Source: Isoetes taiwanensis
Taxonomy: Eukaryota > Streptophyta > Lycopodiopsida > Isoetales > Isoetaceae
Assembly: GCA_021234155.1 (NCBI GenBank)
Contig: JAJEKV010000831.1
Location: forward strand, 18,986-82,985
DNA: 64,000 bases
Reading direction: 5' to 3'
In this document: piece by piece, positions 23,347-33,844 of the stretch
How positions within the stretch are numbered: position 1 is the first letter of the stretch
Layout: each line of letters begins with the position of its first letter
The notes under the pieces: model-generated
Database searches by the model: none
What the model saw: the letters and a program-made list of their open reading frames with translations, nothing else
Told to the model about the DNA's origin: nothing
Position numbers and translations under genes: made by a program

Positions 23347-23574
23347 CGTACATGTATTAAAGGTGGTTAACTCAAGGATTGGGAAATCAGTCAAGGCAAT
23401 GACAGAGTCAGAGTCAGAGCAGTTACATGCGTGGGCAAGGATGCTGGAATTTCATGATCACTTAATACTGCCAAAATCTGCTCTGTATCAGGTATATCAG
23501 CAAGTTTTTCAAGTCGTCTACTTCTGCCACTTTCTAACCTGCCATATTCTTTGTCATCAAATGTCAAACCTTCT

Positions 23575-24190
23575 TTAAGTCTTTCTTTTCTTTATTCTAT
23601 CTTCCTGTTCAATTTGATCATTGTTTGCTGCTCCTGTTTCTACTTGCTTTTGATCATCATGTTCTTTCTCTGAAATCTTTTCAATAGTATCCTGATCATC
23701 ATTAAATCCTGCATTTTTTATTACTTGTTTTTTAGCCACATTATTTACTGAGATAGGCAGAGCTTTATTTCTGTCCTTATAGAATGTTTGCTCATCAAAT
23801 ACTATATCTCTGCTTATAACAATCTTGTTTAGTTCTGGTACAAACATTCTATAACCTTTGGTCTGTTCATCATAACCAGTTAAGAAACCTACCTCAGCTT
23901 TATCATCTAATTTCAATCTTAATTCACTAGGTATATGAATGTAGCCCAAGCAACCATAGGCCTTAAGAAAACTGTAATCAATGTATTTATTATTAGATCA
24001 TACAAGTTCTGGTATATTACCTTTCAAGCTCGATGTTGGCAATTTGTTCTGTATATATTGCTGTCTTCAGAGCCTCCTCCCATAGATAATTAGGTAAACC
24101 TGAAAATTTCAGCATAGATCTAACTGCATCAAGCAAAGTTCTATTTTTTCTTTCTGCTACTCCATTCTGCTGTGGTATAAACTATTCATT
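23575..24190 (-). pseudogene. Second Copia fragment (integrase end)
   Basis: On the minus strand, 24190-24000 reads through a [20 protein letters not shown]-like segment and [15 protein letters not shown], the end of a Copia integrase core. 23949-23575 gives MGYIHIPSELRLKLDDKAEV and RMFVPELNKIVISRDIVF, the conserved region after the integrase. The sequence differs from the 19-23 kb element, so it is another family, cut at about 23574 by the junction with that element and truncated at about 24190. The order suggests the first Copia inserted into or recombined with this one. Confidence 0.8.
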
Positions 24191-24649
24191 TAAACTGTAT
24201 GATGCTTCACATATTAACAACATCCCGCCCTGATCCTAACCTCAGATGCTCACAGTCCTGCTCCGGCCTTATTTCTATTGGAATCTCTCTTGCCTTTTAT
24301 TTCTGATTGGATCTTCCTGTCTCAAGAATATCTCGAAAGAGAGAAGGATCTAGAAGTTCAAAAGAAAAACTTCCCCCTTTTTTTTTTTTTGCTAGGTCAA
24401 AAGGTAGGAGAAACCACCGTGAAGAATTTTGCCCTTTCTTGAAAAAGGGTATGCAATGAATAATCTTTTGCCAGTTTTCAAATGGATCTTAGATAGGTTG
24501 TTTCGGTGCTTGGATTCAAATGGATCGTGGGAGCTTATGATCGAACCAGTGGTATTCTGAAGGATACAGGATATTTCATGGCTTTAGAAATTTTCAGAAT
24601 AAGATTTGATTGAATTGATTTTAGTTGATTGCTTTCTTGTTGTTTTTCC
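24191..24649. other. No recognised gene
   Basis: AT-rich with a T run near 24379. Could be intron of the EF-hand-like fragment that follows. Confidence 0.25.
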
Positions 24650-25165
24650 AGTTCCACATTTCGGCCCTGTATCAACGGGCATATTCACAGCCAAGGGGAT
24701 TTCCCTCTTGGCAAAGCTGTTTTTGATAGGCTTATGCAATATGCTTCTAAGTTGATAGACAAGAAGCAAAAGATGAAGCAGCAGAATTTAAGGATCCTAC
24801 AGATCCTATGACTGGTCAAAAACTCTCTTATCTTGTGATTGGACACACAAGCCACATTATTATGTACGAGCAATAAATGAATATCATTTATCATTGATAG
24901 TTATAAACGCAACTCCCCTAATAACTTTGGCAATGCATTGCAGAGAAACAGGGCTGCTTTGCCTATTGGAGAGTTTTTGTATCATCGAAAGAAAAGCCTT
25001 CTTGCTGAAAATTTGATGCAGAAGAGAATGCAGGGTTCAAAGGCACACTTTGTGTTGAGGAAGTCAGAAAAGCTTGTCCAAAATCTCAAGATACGTCAGC
25101 TCAAAAAGATTTTTAATTATCTTGACATGGGCAACATTGGATACATGATCTGTCATGTCTACTAA
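24650..25165 (+). pseudogene. Fragment of an EF-hand / ciliary-type protein gene
   Basis: Two exon-like blocks. The first follows a good acceptor (TTTTTCCAG at 24649) and reads STFRPCINGHIHSQGDFPLG, then KAVFDRLMQYASKLIDKKQK and, after a one-base slip near 24780, FKDPTDPMTGQKL. The second follows GCATTGCAG and starts at about 24942: RNRAALPIGEFLYHRKKSLL, continuing to LKKIFNYLDMGNIGYM, which resembles a degenerate EF-hand. The TGQKL / LPIGEYLY layout recalls proteins of motile cilia with repeated FxPxxN-type segments; this is a memory-based similarity. If right, the host makes flagellated sperm. Only an internal piece is present. Confidence 0.5.
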
Positions 25166-25212
25166 TGTCCTATCAGTATTTTGAGGTTAGAAGAACTTGT
25201 CTTCCTTTGTCT

Positions 25213-26594
25213 TACTTTTTTTTTTTTTTTGAAGAACTGTATCATCAATATATTAAAAGAATGGTAATGTTACAAAGCAAGTGAGGAGGAAGGAGAACTG
25301 CCCCAAAGAGACAGCGATACCTCGACACTCCACAACAAACTTACAGAAAAACTGCAACTCTACTGCTGTACAAACCGACCATCACCATCTACAACACCCA
25401 AGAAGTCCCGCCAAATGGCAAACTTCCGCCTACTACTCCCCGAATACCAGAAAGCTTTTGAAATAGCTTGTACCGAAGTCGAGGAATCGAGAGGCCGCAG
25501 TCGGTCAATCCCCCCGAAGATCCACAACCGCCGCCACTTCCAAATCAGCCACACCAACCAAGCCACGCGATGGATGCAAGGCTTGTTGCCGCAAGGGCTG
25601 CCAAGCACCGAGTGATACACATGAAGCAAAGCTGGCCGGCTAGTCAATCTCACCTGAAACAAAGCCCTAACCCAATCCCGTGCAGTACCGCAAGTGAGGG
25701 CATAAAACCGCATAATGCTCCACGCCTCAACGATGAAGGCCACAACAAGGGTAGAGAGGGCTCACACCGCCTAAACCAACTCACAAGGGCATTCACCGAT
25801 ACAACGGTGCACCACCGCCACGAAGCACCCCTAACCTTCTGGGTGGGGAAAGTGAGTCTGCGGTCCACGCCCAAACCGAAGCCATCGAGAACCCGAAGCT
25901 GCAGAGACCACTTGCCTCAAGGGGCAAAGTGTGTCATGAATAGCCAGCACCCGTAAGAAGACCGCACAAAGCAAGAAGACACAACATCCGGATGAACCTT
26001 CCAAACCTCGCACCACCACATCATCCCGAGGGACTATAGGTATGTGTAGCGGAATACTCCCCCGCCACATGTTCCCGATAGCCCGTCCACGCCCCTCGAC
26101 GTAAAAGCGAAGCTGAAAGAACTCCCAAGAAGCTAGCAGCTGACCACCCCAATACCAATCCTCAAAGGTGAGCACAAAGCAGCTCGCCTCCAAACGCCTC
26201 AAGGCCCGAAGCATGCATACAAGTGGCGACCAAGGGCAAGTGCGCAGGGGGTAGAGGAACCCACAAGAAAGGAGAAGAGTGGTGATAAACTAAGGCATAA
26301 TCTAGCTGGAAGAGCACACGCACATGATCCCAAGCCCGCAACACTCCCGTGCGGAGAAAGGGGATGCATGTGGGAAAGGCCGGAGGCCATACAACAAAGG
26401 ATGCCTGTGGCAACTCCACATGCACGACGGCTTCCCAAATGCCACACAATGGCAAAGAGACTGCAACAACAGTGCCGCACCAGGAGAAGATGCTCCATCC
26501 TGCAGAATGCTCCAAACAAACTTGGAGACCAACAACTTACTATGCAGCGCCAAATCCAGAATGGCCAAGCCCCCATCCTCCCGGGGGCGGAGAC
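25213..26594 (-). mobile_element. LINE C-terminal and 3' region, minus strand
   Basis: On the minus strand it opens with GLRPREDGGLAILDLALHSK and LVSKFVWSILQDGASSPG, then HASPFS, the region that follows the RT core in LINEs, and is homologous to 15560-15840 on the plus strand. The coding part is GC-rich and broken by frame changes. The 3' end is a poly(A) run, visible as 15 T at 25216-25230. The 5' side is cut off by the MITE-like element starting at 26595. Confidence 0.7.
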
Positions 26595-27151
26595 CATTAG
26601 AGGTAATTTGAGATCTCATTTTGTCCCATTAAGGGATGCTTAAAAAGCCACATCAGCTTTTTAAACTGTCCAATAAGAGAAGAGCTCCAGTGTATTTTAT
26701 TCCAGTATTATGTGGCAGGAATAATTAATGCAGTTCTAACTAACTTTGTAAAGGTGTCATTTTTCTACTATAACTTTTGATCAAAAACTCCGATTCGAAC
26801 ACTATTTGTGGCAATGGATTCGTCTCCTCAAGATCTTTCTAATGACAACCTATTGTTATATCTTTTGGGATGTAAGTATATAAGAAAAGAGCAAAAAACC
26901 ATATTTTTTAAGGTTAACACATATGGCTTGTATTGAAATACATCATAACCATATATCACTTGAAAGATCTTTTCATTCTGCATCTAATGCAACAAACGCC
27001 GCAGCATTTTCATGAGTAGATCAAAAGTTATAGGGAAAAAACGACAACAATGAAGTTGTTAATGCTGCATTAATTGCAGTTTGATGTAGAGTACTCATTC
27101 TATTGGAGGATTCTTATGGGGACAAAAGGAGATCTCAAATTACCTCTAATG
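26595..27151. mobile_element. 557-bp MITE-like element with 34-bp TIRs
   Basis: CATTAGAGGTAATTTGAGAT opens the left end and its reverse complement closes the right end (ATCTCAAATTACCTCTAATG). The full arms (26595-26628 and 27118-27151) match at all but two or three positions. The interior is AT-rich with no coding capacity, as expected of a non-autonomous DNA transposon. A short GAC or AC target duplication is possible but not certain, so the superfamily is unassigned. Confidence 0.75.
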
Positions 27152-27678
27152 ACTACTTTGCCGCTTTTCATTCTATCATACCTATTTTTTAATGATTTCT
27201 GTTTGAGCTAACTAGTTCTAACAGTAGAGTCTTGCGAGCAGAAAAATATTAGTTCAAAAGCTACAGTAGGTCTGGCAACAGAAAAGACTATCTGACACAA
27301 AGTCCATACCATGATAGTTTTTATGCACATATTTGGAAAACCAGTGGTTGCGTTGATCAGCCATATGCATGATGATTGTCAATGACTCTACGTATTTATT
27401 ATTTTTTCTTCACTTTGAACTAGCATGCTTCCTTGATTTGATGTCCATATGTGGTAATGTGATTGTTGGTTGACATAACCTTTTGAATTTGGTCTAATAT
27501 ATGATATAAGAGCTAACATTCACTGCTAAACCATAAGGTAGTAGGATGCTTGTAAGTTCTTTGTAGATATAGTTTCTTTTCTATATTATAACTTTTGTAG
27601 TTTAATATTATGTGCTTGATGATTCCTTTTCTCATTGCAAAAATATTGATAGAAGCAACTCATTGATTCTTCAATCAG
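27152..27678. other. No recognised coding sequence; intron or intergenic
   Basis: AT-rich. It ends in an acceptor-like TTCTTCAATCAG before the PP2C-like exon, so its right part may be intron. Confidence 0.3.
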
Positions 27679-28325
27679 GTGCTTGCTGTCTCCCCCATCC
27701 TGATGCTAGAGTTAATGTTTGGGTTGCGGATGGCATAGGTGGATGGGCCGATATGGGTGTTGATGCTAGTGCATATGCGAGAGAGATGATGTTACAGTCC
27801 ATGTTAGCAATGCAATAGGAATCTAATGGAAATGTTTGACCCAATCAGAGTGCTGGCTATGGCACATGAAAAGACAAAATGCCGTGGCTCCTCCACAGCT
27901 TGTATTCTTGCTTTATTGAAACAAGTAAAGATTTTTCTTTGATTGAATGTTTTAAGGATGAATATGTTACTCATGTAATCTATGGATGATATAAGGTTTG
28001 CGAGCTGCAAATTTAGAAGACAGTGGCTTTATTGTTGTTGGCATTGGGAGGATCATATTTAAATCGCCTTCCCAATAACACCTTTTCAATATTCCATTTC
28101 GGCTTGAAAATCGTGGCATTGACCTCCCAAGTGCTGCCCAGCTAATCATATTTTTCTTTGGTTGCTATTACACTCTTTTGTCGATTTTACAATTTGAACT
28201 ATCTATAATATTTTGCAGGTCTTCTCTTTGCAAGTATTAGATGGTGATGTTATTGTTGTAGGAACAAATGGCCTATTCCAATGAAAATATAGAAAAGATT
28301 ATGCACGAATGAAGTAATCTGCATC
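27679..28325 (+). pseudogene. PTC7-type protein phosphatase 2C, three exons, decayed
   Basis: Exon 1 gives GACCLPHPDARV then VADGIGGWADMGVDASAYAR and, after a frame slip near 27820, DPIRVLAMAHEKTKCRGSST. It ends at a GTAAAG donor. Exon 2 (about 27994-28140) gives GLRAANLEDSGFIVVGIGRI, with in-frame TAA after KSPSQ. Exon 3 follows TTTTGCAG and gives VFSLQVLDGDVIVVGTNGLF. These match the chloroplast/mitochondrial PTC7-like Ser/Thr phosphatases of plants. The first metal-binding GGED segment is absent, the usual LGDSG is LEDSG, and the second donor is CT instead of GT. It is non-functional; retained introns show it came from DNA duplication or in-place decay, not retroposition. Confidence 0.8.
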
Positions 28326-29655
28326 CAAATTAATAGTAATATTAAGTTGCATTAGTGAATTGTTTAGTCCTTGCTTGGTCTGGAGATCTTAATTAATTTG
28401 TTGTTACTGATCAGACCAGGTATTGCGACTGAATTTATCCTTGCTATTGGAAAAAATAAAATTGTTATTGACTATTAACAGATCCATGGATTAATTAATC
28501 AATACGTAGATTAGAGAATTGCATGGCTTGATGAGCTACAAGGTTAGATCTTCTACATGTTGGTAATTATTTTTGCAAGATACGACAACATGTCAAAATG
28601 TTTTTTAATACGATAGGACTCAAATTCAATCTTCTATGATGAAACATGTTTCGCGTACGAATGTCATTTTTGGAACATATTCCCATCTATCTGCCAGTAA
28701 GTTGTCTCATTGATCTTTACTCATTTGCATTTATATGTCAAAGCTAGATTATAGAGGTAGACTATCTCCAGTATATATTTCATATTTTCCAGGTATATTG
28801 GTCTGCCTTGCTTTAGAATTGTTCGATGTTTGATGTGCTTTTGCTCAGTGTGCCATGGTTCTCTCTTTGTAAATCAGCCATTACTTATTTAGCCTCGCAT
28901 TTACACTTTCCTTTGCAACAAATCCCCTTCATTTAGCTGGAATATATCTAGCTCCAAATGAGCATTTTGAGATATTAAGCTCATCGAGAACATATATATA
29001 CTAGCAATCAGTCCTCTCAGATGAAATTTATTGAGCCTATTCATCTTGAAATGCCTGGTAATAGGATCAATCGATCATGAGCTTCTTGTATGAAAGATAT
29101 TTGTTTCTACATCTCTATCCCTATGGTTAAACTGGGGCATTGCAAAGCTAAGGCCTTCAATAAGGCTCTTTTTTTTTTTGGGTTGCCCCTAAGGGACAAA
29201 CCCTCCTTCAGTAGGTTTGTGGCATATTCCATGTATATGCTAGTATATACTCGAATTATACCAGTAACTGCTCCAAACCCATTATTGGCTGTAAAATGGC
29301 GGTGGTTTCTATTGCTGGATAGCCAGTCTAGAAACCGGCTATCCGGAAAGGCAAACCCGTTGCTGCAAGCATATGAATCTGGACTTTGCTCCCGACATTT
29401 CGAAATTCAGTATGAGACGTTACCACAAGTACTACAGAGCATTAGCTGGGATTGTCAGTCCATGGCAGGGCAAGAGTTTATTTACAGGGAATTGAGATTG
29501 TTTTCAACAGGGAATTTAAGGTACGAATCCACTCTTCATATAAATTATACTTAGTTTAGGAAGCTAGCATGGATTCCAATTGTTGACACAACCAAGTGCC
29601 AATAAAATATTCAGAGGAATGGACTTGAAGGACTAGCTTTAAGTATTCTAACAAG
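28326..29655. other. No recognised gene
   Basis: A 154-residue plus-strand frame (29090-29554) is open but has no domain I know, and its composition is unremarkable. A degenerate tRNA-like B-box word lies near 28612-28632 (see the SINE at 16685). The rest is AT-rich. Confidence 0.25.
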
Positions 29656-30173
29656 ATGAAGTTGTCTCATCTCAACAACCTCTCTAACTATGGGTGGAAT
29701 GATAGAAAAGCCCTTGTAATGTACAAGGAAATGCAAGACAATGGGATGAGGCCAGGCCTTTCTACCGTACTTGCTCCATTGAGAGCATGCAGCAATTTAA
29801 GGGACCTCCAAACTGGCATGAAAATGCATGTTGTTATTATTCGAAGCGGTGACGGCGTGTGCTGGTTGTGTAGCAGGAGAGGGAAAATCTAGGGGCCAGA
29901 ATTTGGTAGAGACAGAGTTTCTGGAAAGGGGTATAGCTATACAACTTCCAAAGAACAGACATCAGTTGGACATGTTTGTGGCAACTACCCTGGTGCATAT
30001 GTATGCCAAGTGTGGGTGCATGACCCACGCTTGGCAGATTACTGTTCTCAGGTGACATGGAATGGGATGATATTTGGATATGTTGAGACAGGGAAAGGAG
30101 ACTTTGCCCTTCAATTCTTTACACACATGCAAGATGAAGATATCACAATAGATGCACTAGCTTATATTGTTGC

Positions 30174-30238
30174 TCTCTTTTTGTTTGGGTCCCATAGGCC
30201 AATTGGTCTCCGTGGACGCTAAAAACCTATTCTATTCT
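30174..30238 (+). mobile_element. Tiny LINE 3'-tail insertion in the PPR gene
   Basis: TTTTTGTTTGGGTCCCATAG and CTCCGTGGACGCTAAAAA match the tails at 1520-1569 and 14480-14518, followed by CTATTCTATTCTAC. On both sides the PPR frame continues (AYIVAL before, KACGSC after), so about 65 bases were added. It is an extreme 5' truncation of the LINE. Confidence 0.8.
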
Positions 30239-31053
30239 ACTAAAGGCATGTGGCAGTTGTGTAAAGGAAGTAGTCAAGCAATGGAAGGGAAAATTGTGGG
30301 AAATGCATAACTTGGAAAAAGTTTTATCAATTCATTCACAACTTTCTAAGCATGGTTATGAAATTGACACTTTTGTGGGTGATACCTTGGTGGATATTTA
30401 TGCCAAGTCTGGTAGTATGCTGCATGCTCATTTGGTATTTGGTGGGATGGTACATCACTCTTTGATCATATGGAACATTATGATATTTGGGCACATAGAA
30501 AACCATGAAGGAGAGTTGGTTCTGCAGTTATTTTATTGTATGAAGAATGAAGATTTTTCGCCAGATGCTCAAACATATGTTGCTGCACCGAAGGCATGTG
30601 TTCGTTCTGCAATAAAAGAATCGAACAAGCAACTAAATGTGGAGTTCCTTGAAAAGGGCATAGCCATTCATTCCCAACTTGCAAAGACCGGCCATGAGTT
30701 GGACATTTTTATGGCAAATGCTTTGTTGGATATGTATGCTAAATGCTCAAGGATGGTGTCTGCTCATAGGGGCTCATAGAATATTTAATAGGATGCTGCA
30801 ACATTCGACTATAACATGTAATTCCCAGCTATTTGGGTATGCAGATAGTGGGGAGGCAGATTTGGCGCTATAAGTGCATGCAGAATGAAGGTTTTACCCC
30901 AGATGCTCTAACTTATCTTGCCATACTTAAGGCATGTGCTAGCTCTATAGAAAAAGAAGAGGCCAAGCAAGTGGGAGGGAAATTTGTGAAAATAGATAGT
31001 TTGAACAAGGCAATAGCTACCCACTCTCAAACTGCTAAGAGTGGGCATGATGT

Positions 31054-31310
31054 GGGTGAAAGCATGCTAGGGCCTACATAAAAAATTACCAAAAAGGTAC
31101 TTTTTTGTGTACTTCTGTGCAAGTAAATTGTATTTTAAAGTACCTAGACTACAAGATTGACTAAAAGAAATTGTGTTCTGTTCAAGAGTAGTAGTACATA
31201 CTTGTGATGTCAAGAAGATGTTAAGAACTCAAATATATCATCATCTTTGACTACCCAGAGTATTTTCCAGGTAGTTTCCAAAACGTGTAGACCCTAGCAT
31301 GCTCTTACCC
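31054..31310. mobile_element. 257-bp MITE with 24-bp TIRs in the PPR gene
   Basis: The left end GGGTGAAAGCATGCTAGGGC and the right end (reverse complement GGGTAAGAGCATGCTAGGGT) match at 21 of 24 positions. The flanks both read ATGT (31050-31053 and 31311-31314). Removing the element plus one ATGT restores the PPR reading GHDVNMFLANT. Non-coding interior. Confidence 0.85.
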
Positions 31311-33099
31311 ATGTAAATATGTTTTTGGCAAACACATTGTGTGGTGTGTATGCTAAATGTGGGAGCATGGTGCATGCTCGCCTTGTTTTTGACAACCTGC
31401 TGAACATGTCTGTGGTAACATGGAACAACATGATATTTGGGTATGCAGAGAACGGTAAAAAGGTGAGTTAGCTCTCCAGTTATTCTAGTGTATGGGGGAT
31501 AAATGTTTCAAACCAATTGTTCTAACTTATGTTGCTGCCCTGAAAGCATGTGTCAGTTGTGCAGAAAAGGAAAGCAAGCAAATAGGCAACCATATTGTGA
31601 AAATACCGTGTCTTGAAAAGGGTATTGAAAATACCGTGTCTGGTCATGAGTTGGACACCTCCATTACAAATTGCCTGTTGGAGATGTACATCACATGCGG
31701 GAGCATGGCGCATGCTCATCTTATCTTTAAGAAGATGCTACGCCCATCTTTAGTTTTATGGAATTCTATGATGTTTGCTTATGCAGAGAAAGGGGAAGGA
31801 GACATTGTGCTACAATTGTTTGCAATCATGCAAGATGAGAAGGTTACACCAGATGAGCAAACCTATATTGCTGCTCTCAAAGCATGTGGTAGTTGCAATG
31901 AAAATGGCAAGCAAAGGGATGGACAACAGGTAATAATAGGATATCTGCAGATGGCTATATCCATCTGTTCTCATATTGTAAACAGTGGGCATCAATTGAA
32001 CATTTTTGTTGCGAGCACAAAAATGTGGGAGCATGATGCTTGCTCGCCAGATTTTTGATAGAATGATGTATCATGACGTGATATCATGGAATGCTATTGT
32101 ATTTGGATATGTTGATGGTGGAGAGGATGTATTAGCTCTGCAGTTGTTTTCATGCATGCAAAGCGAGGGTTTCATACCAAATGCTTGGACTTATGTTGTT
32201 GCGCTGAAGTCATGTGGTGGTTGTGCAACAAAAGAAGAAAGCAAGCAAGTGGAGGGAAACCTTACGAAAATCGAGTGTCTAGAGAAGGCTCTATCAATCC
32301 AGTCTCAGCTCCCAAAGACCAGTCATGGGTTCAACATTTTTGTGGGAAGCACTTTGGTTGATGTGTATGCCAAATGTGACAACATGGAATTTGATTGGCA
32401 GGAGTTTGACAAGATGATATATCATTCTGTTTTAACATGGAATGCTATGGTCTTTGGATACACAGAAATAGGGGATGGCAAATTGGCTCCACAATTGTTT
32501 ACATGTATGCAAGATAAAGGCTTCCTGCCAGACTCTCTAACTTATATTGTTGCACTGAAGGCATGTATTTGTTGTGTGGAGAGAAAAGGTAGAAAATACG
32601 GAAGAATAGAATCCCTAGGGAAGGCTAAGGCCATCCACTCCCAAAGTGTAAAGAGTGGACACCAGTGGAATCTCGTTGTAGCAAACACCCTAATGGACTT
32701 GTATATTACATGTGGGAGCATGGAGTTCGTCCTCACATTTATTTACTGTATTTTGTATTGTGTTAAACACGTTTTCTTTCTTAAATTGAGTTTGGAATCT
32801 TTTAGAAAATCATCTTAGGACTTGCCTTCTTTGTGCAGAGTAGGTCACGGAGGATCTGGAAGCTGAGAATTTGGAGAAAAGCTGGGGACAAACATAGCAG
32901 TCACAGACTACCTGGACAAAGTGGAATAAGTTACCTTCTATTTCACTTATTTTATCTACTGCATTCTACTAAACCTTCTATCCCAATGCATGGTGCAAAG
33001 AGCAAATTAAGTTGGGAAGGAATATATTAAACCGTTCAGTACAAGCACAACCCAGCAAATTATGCTCATGGCATAAATTAGGGGAACGCTCAACGTAGA

Positions 33100-33280
33100 A
33101 CTCTGAAACTAGAAGGCATAATTGTATCTTACGCTATACCTGGAATGTGAGGAAGGCGGACTATATATGCTAATCTCACGGATACTACTTGGAAGACTAT
33201 TTCAAGCTACGTGCAAAGAGAGCTTACTATTGAACCTGGATAAAACAAAGGTGGTGGTGTTGAACACATCATGAGCCTGC
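33100..33280 (+). mobile_element. Possible LINE reverse-transcriptase scrap
   Basis: In shifting frames the sequence reads MLISRILLGRLFQATC and LLLNLDKTKVVVLNT, resembling the region after the YADD box where LINE reverse transcriptases have an LN..KTK motif. Too short for certainty. Confidence 0.35.
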
Positions 33281-33361
33281 ATGCATTGCATCTTCTTCTT
33301 CTTTATGCATTGACCAGAGGAGGTGGCCAGTGATTAACATTGTTTTCATTTTGATGTTCAG

Positions 33362-33585
33362 GATGCACCCAATAATAAGGCCATTTCTTCGTCCAAAGCT
33401 ATGGGAGAGCCTTCGTTGTTTTTGGCAGCATCAACGATTTTTGCAATCGGGGATGCAATATCAGCTGCCAGAAAGGATAGTGGGCACCAAAGATGGTTCG
33501 TTCTAGATACTCCTGCAACACCTCAGCGAATAAAAATGGCTTGCGTAGACCAATTCACCAGTTGTTTGCCTCAAGTGATTTTCGT
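33362..33585 (+). pseudogene. Xanthine dehydrogenase, last exon only
   Basis: After an acceptor (TTGATGTTCAG) the frame reads DAPNNKAISSSKAMGEPSLF, LAASTIFAIGDAISAARKD and LDTPATPQRIKMACVDQFT. This is the C-terminal end of the molybdopterin domain of plant xanthine dehydrogenase, which oxidises hypoxanthine and xanthine in purine breakdown. The usual GEPP is GEPS. The expected terminal SSDFRPKLS-like segment is visible only after a frame slip. No earlier exons were found upstream, where PPR and LINE sequence lies, so this is an orphan exon. Confidence 0.85.
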
Positions 33586-33844
33586 CATTAGAATTAGCAT
33601 TTCCAGACATTCTTTATGGGAAGGGCTTCGGTTCTATCATTATTGTACTGTAATAACACCATTGTTGTGTTGCAATAAAATCAAGGTAGACTTATAAAAA
33701 TACCCTAATATTCTGGGGTAATTATAAAAATGCCCCTATCATTATCGTTTTATCATCATTACAAGGAATTTATCGCGGCAGTCAAGGCCGCCGCATATAT
33801 TTCTTTTACCGAATTGTAGTCAGTGCAAGTTGAGGCGTGTAATG

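Larger units (their letters stand above)
19072..23570 (-). mobile_element. Copia LTR retrotransposon, 5' end lost
   Basis: On the minus strand the order is gag, protease, integrase, reverse transcriptase, RNase H, polypurine tract and 3' LTR, which is the Copia order. The 5' LTR is not seen: upstream of gag, at about 23570, the sequence switches to a different Copia element. The degenerate word rc 23476-23490 (TGATACAGAGCAG) may be the remains of the primer-binding site. A solo LTR of the same family is at 8838-9081. Confidence 0.85.
29656..32740 (+). pseudogene. PLS-class PPR protein gene, interrupted
   Basis: Repeated blocks of about 336 bp each encode a P-L-S style triplet: a spacer with EKG/EKA and IHSQ, then a block such as HELDIFMANALLDMYAKC, then a WNxMIFGY block, then LQLFxxMQxExxxPDAxTYV. 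Such proteins bind organelle RNA; plant genomes have hundreds. At least seven blocks are present. The frame is broken near 30230 (LINE tail), 30778, 31053 (MITE), 31480 and 32010. No N-terminal transit peptide and no E or DYW domain is visible; after 32730 the sequence degenerates. Each break is small, so decay is fairly recent. Confidence 0.9.

Noticed and set aside
25415-25956. Long plus-strand frames in the GC-rich block at 25-26.6 kb
   Set aside because: They are the reverse strand of the minus-strand LINE coding region, whose motifs are recognisable.
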